From Mesostigma viride (lineage: Eukaryota; Streptophyta; Mesostigmatophyceae; Mesostigmatales; Mesostigmataceae): DNA of 64,000 bases. Positions 55,975 through 64,000 of the stretch are shown here, piece after piece. The notes beneath the pieces are model-generated. The model saw nothing but the letters and a program-made list of their open reading frames with translations, searched no databases and was not told the origin of the DNA. Each line of letters begins with the position of its first letter. Within the stretch, counting starts at the first letter, position 1. Both the position numbers and the translations under genes were made by a program. The stretch covers positions 39,024 through 103,023 of the forward strand of contig RPFO01000901.1 of the NCBI GenBank assembly GCA_009746045.1, written 5' to 3'.

Positions 55975-57400
55975 ATGCATCCTCGTGCTGGGCACGAGGG
56001 TGGACCTCTCATTTTGAGAGAAACCAATGTACAACCACAGAGGGGTGTGAAGGCCTCTGGTGGTATGCATGTGGTCCCTGCTGGCGGTCCAGGTGTTGGG
56101 CATGAGCAGGGTGACTCAGGCTCTGAGTCAGAACAGGATGGAAGTCAGCATGGTGATGCTGGACAACCTGACAGCACAGTCCTGACTGTGCCAGGGACTG
56201 CTTCCTCTGTGTACCAGGAGTTGGGTGCCCGAATCCACAACATGTTTGGGCATGCCACTTCTCTGTCAAACAACTTTGCCTTCCGTATGGGCAGGGCACC
56301 CCTTCTTAAGGCGTGTCAGCAAGCTGCCTCACGGTGTAAGTGCCAGTTGTCCTCCAACAAGCCCAGGAAATCACATGCCAAAGCTCTACCTCAGAGCATT
56401 GGTGATCTGCAGTGTGATATCCAACACATCAGGGGCATGCAACTGTTGGTGTGCGTGGACAGGTACACGAAATACAAGGTGCTGGAGCATTTACCTTCTA
56501 TGAAGAACAGGTACTTGCTGGCTGCCCTGCAGAATGTAAGAGCCAAGTTTCCTACCACAAGGATCCAGGTGGACATGCAGTTTCAGCATCTCAAGGGTGA
56601 TCCTACCCTTCCTGAGTTGCTGGTTACACCTAGGGAGGCTCATGGGCAGCAGGGTGCTATCGAGAGGGCAATCCAGGAGGTCAAGAAATTGATCATCTCT
56701 GAAGACTGGGTACCCTTGTCTGCACCTGCACTTGTCAGGAGTGCATGGCTGAGGAACGTGGAGCAGCAGCTGAACAGCAGGGTTAACTTCTACTATGATG
56801 GAGTTGCTGTCAGCCCAATGGGTCTATATCATGGCCTGTGCCCACCACATGTGCTGGAGGGCTGGAAACATGCTGCACATGTCACCTTTGCCAAGCTGAG
56901 GGAGAAGGACCGGGGTTGGAAGATGCTGGAGCCACAAGTGGGTCAGAAGGTCCTAGCTTGGAAGGAACCTAGCCTTTATGGCAAACGTGGTAGCTGGAGT
57001 CCTGGGGTGGTTACCCAGGTTGATGAAGCTAGCCACGCATGCTTGGTCAGCATGGAGGACGAACCAAAGCATGTACACCGGCTGAGTTGGTCATATGTCA
57101 AGCCTAACCTGATGAATGAGGGCAGTCAGGCACAAGGCTCACAGGATCTGCAGGATTTTCAGGTCCCAGGTGACATCACTGACGCAACGACCACATCTGT
57201 TGCAGGGGAATCTGTCAGCCCTGGCCAGGTTGCAGAGGTACTTGTTGAACAGGCTGCAAGGTCAACAGCTGGGGAGTCAACTGTCAAGCCCAAGGCACTA
57301 ACCAAGCCCAGGGGGACAAGTTTGGCTGGATTGATTGGGGCTCTACAAAGGGCCAAGAAGCAGCCCAAGGTAGCCAAGCTCAGGTGGCATGGCAATCTGG
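55975..57400 (+). CDS. copia-2 integrase (DD29E)
   Basis: Zinc-binding part: IHNMFGH, then CQQAASRCKCQ. Core: Asp148 in LQCDIQHI, Asp200 in IQVDMQFQHL, Glu230 in GQQGAIERAIQEVKK (residues from 55975), giving 29 residues between the last two. A C-terminal SH3-like part follows (VGQKVLAWKEPSLYGKRGSW, HVHRLSWSYVKPN). Copia-1 has the same spacing. The true start may be upstream or by fusion to Gag; there is no protease between Gag and this domain. The frame itself runs to 57531. Confidence 0.8.
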
Positions 57401-57680
57401 GGCTGGACACTGCCTTAGAGGTAGACACTAATTCTCAGGTTCCATCATTGGGACCAGGGCTGCAGCAGGGTACAGCATGTCTGAACCCAGCTATCAGTTT
57501 GTGTCTGACTTCAGTGGCGGGGTACACGTGAAGGTACTGGGTGAGGTATTCATTCCTATCCTTGGACAGGACACTGCTTTTTGTGTCTTGGAGGGCTATC
57601 AAGGACCTGCTCTTCTGGGGCAGAATTTCCTATGCCAGGATGGGGTAGTGATCACGTCCTCTCTCCTGACTAAGGAAGGG
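57401..57680 (+). pseudogene. copia-2 protease-like domain after the integrase
   Basis: LGLDTALEVDTNSQVPSLG ends the integrase frame; after a shift (57440-57475) the text continues SDFSGGVHVKVLGEVFIPIL, then CVLEGYQGPALLGQNFLCQD. It aligns part by part with copia-1 2730-2990 (VDT-x-x-QV, DFSG, KVLG-x-V, VLEGY-x-G-x-ALLG-x-x-FL). DTN replaces the DTG/DSG motif. Confidence 0.6.
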
Positions 57681-59410
57681 GCTGGTCAGGTCCCACTGAT
57701 TAATTTCAGGACCACTCACCTATCACGTGCAGTAACCAGGACGGTTAAGCGTGTGCAAGTGTGCCAGGGGCAGGAGCCCTTGGTTGATGACCTCATACTG
57801 CCAGCTGCTAGTCATCCAAGCAGTTTGGGCATTGGTCCTCACTCACTTGCTGGACACAGCCCTATCAACTACCAAGGCCTGGTGAAGCTCATGTCCTCTC
57901 CCATTATGTGTCCCCAGGTCACACTGGGTCTGATTAAATCTGGGGAGGACTGGATCTCCAAGAAATGCGTGGAACCTGTCAATGACCTGCCTCCTGCACG
58001 ACGTCTACTCAAGCTCAAGTTTGTCATCAAGATGAAGGAGGTGGACGGGGTCAAGGTACCACATGTCAGGCCAGTGCTGAATGAGTTCAAGGGTACTGGT
58101 GAGTGCACTGCTGAGGAGTTGTATACCCCTGGCATGCTGCATGATACTTGGAGGCTGCTGCTGTGTGTCTTTCTAGGCCTTCTCAACAAGGGCTTGGACT
58201 ATGGCTCAGTGGTGATAGACTTCAAGAGGGCATTTCTGGAGGGTGATGCAGATGTGGCACAGGAAAAGTGGGAGGGCAAGACGCCTTTCTATGTTAGGGT
58301 GCCTGCTGTATGGAAAAGGGACATCCACACGGAGTTCCTTAAAATCCTCAAGGGCCTGGAGGGCCTGAGGTCAAGTCCAATAATCTGGAGGGAGACTCTC
58401 AACCGTTTCCTGAAGGAGCATTGCAACTTGAAGGTCTCTCCTGTAGACCCCTGTCTGTTTCTGGGGCAATGGGAAGGCCTGCCAGTGTATGCTTCGCTGC
58501 ACGGGGATGACCTACATCTGATAGCTCCCACGTCGTGGCTTAAGGAGCTGATCTCCATCATTAAGTCCAAGTTTCCTCTGGGTAGGGAGCAATGGCAGGT
58601 GGAGAATGAGCCTCTGCTGTTTGTGGGCATGGAGGCCACACTGGTGAAGAAGGGGGGGAGTGGCGTATGCTGCTGGTGGGGGGCAATGACTATCAAGAGA
58701 CCCTCATTAGCAAGCTTCCTCCAACCATCACACAGGCACTGTGTCCCATGGTGAGGGGCATGGTTGCTTGGGTGGCAGGCATTTCCAGGCCAGACCTTAT
58801 GGTCATAGCCAGGTTGCCTGATGACATGCTGGTGGAGCTAGGGTCTGCCAAGGTGGCTGATCAGGTCAGGGCTTCATCTGGCATTCTGTTGTCTGCAGTG
58901 GATTTATCACAACCCATTTGCATGGAGCTGTATGTGGATAGCTCAATGGACAGCAGGCAGGTCTCCAAGGTCAGGGGCAGGGCTGCAGGGCTCTTTGTGC
59001 TCAGACAGGAAGGCCTGGGGAGTTTGGTGAGCTGGTTTAGTCGCCTGCACAAACGGGTGGCTGTCAGCAGTGATGTGGCAGAATGCAGGGCTATTTGTGA
59101 AGGCATTCACACAAGCCTTTATCTGAAGGAGTTGCTTCATCAGATGACTTCTAACACTCCTTGGCCACTTCAGGTTACCACTCTTCTAAAAACAGACTCC
59201 ATGGGGATGGTGCAGTTTGTGCACAGGCAGATGGCCAGAAGTAGGGACTTGGATTATCTCCTTCTTAAGGAGTTGTCCTCCTTGGCCAATATTGAGCATA
59301 TCCCTGGGGTTGACAATCCTGCTGATGCTTTGACCAAGCTAGTGCAGAAGGCAGCAGTGCAATACAAGGTTCTTCAGTCTCTGATGGACCCATCTCAGCA
59401 AGCTGTCTAA
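57681..59410 (+). pseudogene. copia-2 reverse transcriptase and RNase H
   Basis: RT: LKLKFVIKMKEVDGVKVPHV, RPVLNEFKGTGECTAEELYT, VVIDFKRAFLEG (first Asp), SLHGDDLHLIAP (HGDD near 58500). A G7 run at about 58651 breaks the frame; RNase H continues in the frame 58667-59410 with Asp in ELYVDSSMDSRQ, Glu in VAECRAI, Asp in LLKTDSMGMV and Asp in NPADALTK. It ends at TAA 59408-59410. Strong match to copia-1 RT. Confidence 0.88.
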
Positions 59411-60340
59411 GCTGGTGCATGGTTATAGGGCATTGGAGAGCAGATTGTGTGGTAGTGTCAGCATTGTGACTGGCATAATACCTGTATTTTAGTCTGTACT
59501 AAGGCTCATGGACCATGGTACACTCACTCTGATTTTAATCAGGATACAGCCAGGTTTTGGCTGGGGTTCATGCTGTTGACTACACAAGGTTGACAGGTCC
59601 ATTACAGACCATGTATTCTATTTTAAAAGAAATGTATATTTGTACATACTTCTCACAATGGTCTGGGAACCTTTATTCTGGGGTTTATAGGGCGGGGTTC
59701 GATTCCCTGGTATTATGTTTCTACAAGCTGGCCTGTTCAGGTGTTTGCCTGTTCAGACTTCCCTAGTTCCCCAGGGCAGGATTTAATTGTTGCCTATGTG
59801 TTTCATTTTGTCATTTGTTTGCTGTGGCAGTTTACCATCTGGCAAGTAGACGGGCGCCGTAAGACGGGCGCCAATAGACCCCTGTTGAGAGAATGACAGG
59901 CAAACTATTGTAATACGCCTTACTTTGTCAAGTGGTATTTTAATTGTCATGGATTTATTGTACTTATATTGAATATGTACTGGGTTTTATGGGATTAGTA
60001 TCTGGGATTAATGTAACTCACCGCCAGAAGGTCATTGTACTGGAGGCTCTACCGAGGTGATGGGATTAATTCCTGGAGAAGACCTCATAGAATTAACCTG
60101 TATGTATTTAATTTTGTGTGCTTCTAATATCTGGTGGTACTCTGTAATGCCACTTCCATAGGTTTTTATCCATTTCTCATGAATGGTTTTCCCTGTGGCA
60201 GATCTGTTTCTTTTCCAGTTCCTTAAAAGAAAGGGCTGGGGGAATGGCAATGGCCATTAAAGACATCTGTTCAAGCTTCAAGCTGGAGTGAAGGACATTT
60301 CAAGCTACTTCAAGGGTCCCTGGCAGGGGATGTGATCCCT
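59411..60340. other. copia-2 3' untranslated region
   Basis: About 930 bp without a credible gene between RNase H and the polypurine tract. It contains GACGGGCGCC twice (about 59849-59872). Confidence 0.5.
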
Positions 60341-60359
60341 AAAGAAAAGAAGGGATTGG
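60341..60359 (+). promoter_or_regulatory. copia-2 polypurine tract
   Basis: AAAGAAAAGAAGGGATTGG directly precedes the 3' LTR. It fits the plus-strand primer site of an LTR retrotransposon and supports the AGTT LTR start. Confidence 0.75.
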
Positions 60360-60976
60360 AGTTAACGTAAAGGATTTACGTTAGATGGATAGAGATTGTT
60401 ACGCTCTTTCCAACGGCACCTTGAACGCCTCATTTGGTTAAGGAACGTAAAAGTTATGACGTTTCCTAGGCTGTGCCGACAGTACCCGGCGCGCCACTGT
60501 GGGCGCGTACGGACACAGGATGTACAAGTGTCACTTTGATAGTCCGCAGGACGTTGACAGGACTTGTACAGGACTTGATGGTCAATTGATAGGTAGGCGC
60601 ACTGTAGCGCGCCAGGACCTATGAGACAATTGATGCTGACTAGTGTACGGATAGGTCCACAGGACTAGCCGTATGGACAATTGATAGATCTGCGCGCCAA
60701 AGGCGTGCCAGAGTCTGTGTAATCAATTGATTGACAGTTCAGCTGTGACAGTGCAGCTGAATACTTGGACGCGTCCCTAGCAAGCTATATGAGTGACTTG
60801 GTCACACCGGGACGCTAGTTCTTGCGTGCACGTTCTCTTGGCACTGCGACCCTGTCGTCTGTGCTGCGTGCAGTCTTGGAAGTGACGTGACTTACGTCTG
60901 TGTTTCCTTGTTATTAATAAAGGCAACTTCCTGCAAGAACCATGGCGGAATTCGTGGCATTCTCACCCTCACAACT
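60360..60976 (+). repeat. copia-2 3' LTR
   Basis: 617 bp, differing from the 5' LTR at a few positions (for example TAGGCGCACT for TAGGCGTGCT, and TTCTCACC for TTCTACC at the end). Followed by the target duplication TATAG. Confidence 0.92.
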
Positions 60977-63050
60977 TATAGCTCCTGAGGATTGCCATAA
61001 AACCGCCTTTGCTACCCCTTTTGGTCATTACCAGTTTAGAGTAGCGGCTATGGGACTCTGTAACTCGCCTGCCTCTTTTCAAATGTTAATGAATGAAGTG
61101 CTTAGACCTGTTATGGGAAATTCTCATCTTCCTCAGGTGTCCTCTGATCTAAAGGATCCCTCCTTCTCCTCTGTTTCTTTATCTGAGCATGACCGTTCTT
61201 GTGCTCAAGCTTACTTAGATGATATTCTTATTTACTCTCCTGATTTTGAAACGCACCTACGTGATTTAAAGAAAGTACTAGAAATAATGGCTGAAAATTC
61301 TTTGTGGGCGCGCCGTGCTAAAGTGCGTTCGGGTAGGAGTGTCCCATTTTTAGGGCACGTTCTGTCAGATGCCGGGGTCGCTACCGACCCGGATAAAACT
61401 AAGTCAATTCAGGAATGGCCTACTCCTACCGACGTTAAAGGTGTACGTAGTTTCCTAGGAATTGCTTCTTACTATAGGCGTTTTATCCCGCGTTTCGCCA
61501 CTATAGCAGCCCCTATTAATCATTTATTAAAGAAGGATATCCCCTTTGTTTGGAGTAGTGAGTGTCAGTCTGCTTTTCAGTGCCTAAAATCCCTACTCCT
61601 TTCCCCTCCTGTACTCATCCTACCGGATACTACTAAGCCCTTTGTTGTGGCTACAGATGCTAGTAAAGTAGCTATAGGTGGTGTCCTTCTCCAGGATCAG
61701 GGTCAGGGCTTACAGCCAATTGAATATATCTCTAGGACAATGCTCCCTGCGGAGCGTAACTATCCCGTCCACCAGCAGGAACTCTTAGCTGTGGTGTATT
61801 GTTGCCACGCGTGGCAGCACTTCCTTAAAGGTGCTCAATTTGATGTCTGCCTGAATGAACCCTGTGAGCTAGATCCTTATAGGTTAGTTATCCAAACGGA
61901 TCATCGTCCCCTTACCCATCTTCTCTCCCAACCCAACCTTACCCCTCGGCAAGCGCGCTGGATGGAATTTTTAGCACAGTTTTCCCCTTTTAAACTTCAG
62001 TATGTCAAGGGTGTAGATAACATAGTACCAGATGCACTCTCTCGTCGTGCAGACTATTCCTTCTTCGAGGACCTTGATGTTCTCAATACTACTCTAGTTC
62101 CTACTACTATGGGTGTAACCCCTTATGGTGAACTACCTGATGATGATTCCTATGCCTACCTCTTTCATACAGCTGTTCGCATGCCTGATCTCCTTTCTCA
62201 CGTAGGACTCTCTCTCCCGTGTGAGGCCCTTCCTGTGGCCTCGGTGGGGGGGGAGGGGAAAAATAAAATTTCTATACCGCTTAGCCATATAGCGACTAGG
62301 TCAGGAAAGTCTTATGAAAACGTAGTCCCCCTAGGACCTCCCCTTCTCTTCGGCAAGGCGGTAGGAGATCTCTTTAAACCTGTTCTGGATACTTCTGTAG
62401 CGATGCCTACCTCTGATCTTGAACGCCTTATTAGTAGATTTACGGCCACTGAGCCGGAAGCATTAGCTGCCATTGCTGCACATCCCCAACAATTAGGCAA
62501 GCACCCTTGTAAATTTGTAGGTGGGTTTTTATATGTGCAGATAGCAGATTCTCCCCCTCAATGGCGCCTGTATGTCCCTCCTATCTGTCGCTCCTCCTTG
62601 CTCTTTGAGTTGCATGACTTAGCTGCTCACCAGGGTGGTAAACGGGTACGGGACCTAGTAGCCCGCTCTTATTACTGGCCTTCCCTTTATAAGGATGTGG
62701 ATGAGTATGTTAGAACTTGTCAATCTTGCCAGGAAATGAAACCCAATAATGTAGGACAGATAGCAGAACCTAGGACCTTGCCTGACCCTATCATGCCTTG
62801 GGATTCTATCATGATGGATTTTGTAGGACCTTTTAGAAAGAATGATAGGGGCAATGCCCAAATCCTTGTGTTCATAGATCGTTTTACTCGTATGTGCCAT
62901 CTTGTGCCGTGTCCTTTAGAACTCACCGCACGTGATTGCGCACGCCTATACCTCAATAATGTATATAGATATCATGGATTGAGTAGGCAGTTTATTAGTG
63001 ATAAGGATAAATTATTTACCTCAGATTTTTGGCAGCAGTTTTTTCGCTGC
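60942..63050 (+). pseudogene. gypsy-B Pol, second half, joined to the ATG of the copia-2 LTR
   Basis: The frame begins MAEFVAFSPSQL in the copia-2 3' LTR and reads straight into gypsy-B RT from the TATAG duplication (IAPEDCHKTAFATPFGHYQF). It contains YLDD (near 61215), the same ~29-residue insert before it, RNase H (VVATDASKVAIGGVLLQ), and the integrase zinc part and core (WDSIMMDFVGPF, FISDKDKLFTSDF). The G run at about 62245 has eight G and stays in frame. An extra T near 63045 ends the frame after 63050 in meaning (stop at 63119). Confidence 0.9.
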
Positions 63051-64000
63051 CATCGGTACCAAGGTTACCTACGGTACTGCCTACCACTCCTCCTCCTCTC
63101 ATTTAGTAGAGCGTCTTAATAGAGTATTAGAAGAAGCGCTTAGGCACTATGTTAATGGCTCGGGTAGTGATTGGGAGGATTATTTATGTTTGGTAGAGTT
63201 CTCCCTCAACAATTGTCCCCAAGCTGCGCATGGATATACGCCCTTCTTCTTAGATACTGGGAGACAGCCCCTTACCCCTACCTCTCTCTTAGCTAGTCCT
63301 CTACGGGACAAGGATGATGTGTCCCGAGATACTGTAGAAGGTGTACAGTCCTTACTAGATAGAATGAAAAACTGCTCATGACCACGCGATCTCAGGGTAT
63401 CAAAAAGCTCAGGCTAAGTACCTTGCTAGGTTGCGTGCCTCCTTAGATAGACGAGCACCTGAGATAGAAGTAGGAGATCTAGTATTAGTAAGAAGGCCCC
63501 CGTGTTGGCCGTTTTGCTCATAAGTTTGAAGCAGATCTGAAGGTCAAACTTAGGCCTGCCTTCTTAGGACCCTTCCATGTGTTGTCTAGGGTAGGAAATT
63601 TCTTGTATAAAGTCGATATCCCTACCTCTTGGCAAACGCATTCAAACACCTTCCATAGGAGCCAGCTTAAACTGTACCACCCTAGTACGTTCGCTGGCAG
63701 GGAGTTAGCGCCTGCCCTTTAGAGCATAATCCTGACACTGGGGAAGTAGAAGACGAAGTAGAAAGCATCGTGGCCCATCGAGATATCAAAAAGGGCCGCG
63801 GTACAGCGTCAGTATAAGTGAAGTGGATGTATGCTCGTAGTGAAGTAGATAAGGTTTGGTATACGGAGAGTGAGCTAGATGGGTGTAGTCGCCTGCTGCA
63901 GGAATATAAAACCCTGCACCAACTCTTAGTCGTAGGCCTTCTCCTCTCTTATGTTATGTCTGCTGTCGACGGGTGGTTGGTTGTCCCTCCCTCCGCAGCC
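63051..64000 (+). pseudogene. gypsy-B Pol, integrase end and chromodomain, decayed; window end
   Basis: The correct frame continues from about 63046 (integrase Glu in HLVERLNRVLEE) to a stop at 63381 caused by an extra base near 63372. The rest matches gypsy-A 42550-43175, including the chromodomain region, with further single-base indels near 63491, 63716 and 63801-63818. The window ends just after the candidate acceptor of the post-pol gene (63997-63998). Confidence 0.85.

Larger units (their letters stand above)
53155..60976 (+). mobile_element. copia-2: 7.8-kb copia-like element inserted in gypsy-B RT
   Basis: 615- and 617-bp LTRs with few differences, and a 5-bp target duplication TATAG (53150-53154 and 60977-60981). 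The LTR ends are AGTT...AACT, not the usual TG...CA. Coding order: LTR-started ORF1, Gag, integrase, protease-like domain, RT, RNase H. A purine tract precedes the 3' LTR. Close LTRs mean it inserted recently, after gypsy-B. Frame breaks occur in gag (~55080), at the INT/PR junction (~57450) and in RT (~58655). Confidence 0.92.
46827..64000 (+). mobile_element. gypsy-B: second chromovirus copy, interrupted twice, runs past the window
   Basis: It has the same gene order as gypsy-A with many synonymous-looking differences, so it is a different lineage or an older copy. It is interrupted by a 1,774-bp element in gag (49689-51462) and by the 7,822-bp copia-2 in RT (53155-60976). After removing both, the sequence matches gypsy-A up to the post-pol acceptor at the window end. 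The 3' part of pol has several single-base indels (near 63045, 63372, 63491, 63716). The 3' LTR is outside the window. Confidence 0.93.

Overview
This window is repeat-rich nuclear DNA from a eukaryote and consists almost entirely of transposable elements, many nested in one another. I recognise no ordinary host gene, rRNA or bacterial-style operon. LTR retrotransposons, a hAT transposase piece, LINE-type tails and long microsatellites point to a eukaryotic protist or alga. A Ty3/gypsy element carrying a cytosine methyltransferase suggests the algal world, because such elements were reported in charophyte algae (and a different class in dinoflagellates). I cannot name the species.

Layout. 1-~5,500: right part of a divergent Ty1/copia-like element (copia-1) with its protease-like domain after the integrase. 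6,290-6,715: C-terminal piece of a hAT transposase. 8,386-9,120: a GC-rich dispersed repeat and hairpin-rich DNA. 9,696-22,608: a ~12.9 kb gypsy element (gypsy-M) whose polyprotein reads Gag, zinc knuckle, protease, C5-cytosine methyltransferase, reverse transcriptase, RNase H, integrase, PHD finger. A 1.76 kb non-coding element sits in its integrase. 22,609-27,325: a duplicated non-coding segment with a fold-back MITE. 27,326-29,596: a second copy of the GC-rich repeat, a ~52-bp minisatellite, a LINE 3' tail and a ~730-bp tetranucleotide tract. 29,597-33,918: mostly unassigned DNA with LINE remnants.

33,919-46,430: a complete gypsy chromovirus (gypsy-A), with 571-bp LTRs that appear nearly identical and ACAGG target duplications. 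It carries an ORF starting inside the LTR, a separate ORF resembling the RNase H1/Cauli_VI hybrid-binding domain, Gag, Pol with chromodomain, and 2.7 kb of extra coding sequence after Pol. A LINE-like ORF1-only element is inserted in it. 46,827-64,000: a related copy (gypsy-B) running off the window, interrupted by a 1,774-bp terminal-repeat element and by a 7,822-bp copia-like element (copia-2, 53,155-60,976) flanked by TATAG.

How parts work together. Within each retroelement the expected scheme is Gag packaging, protease maturation, reverse transcription and integration. The unusual parts are a DNA-methylation writer with a probable chromatin reader in gypsy-M, a probable hybrid-binding protein, RGG-rich leader protein and candidate spliced 3' gene in gypsy-A/B, and the Gag-INT-PR-RT-RH order in the two copia-like elements. 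Nearly every ORF carries frameshifts, often single-base changes in homopolymers; some may be assembly errors. All assignments rest on reading motifs by eye.
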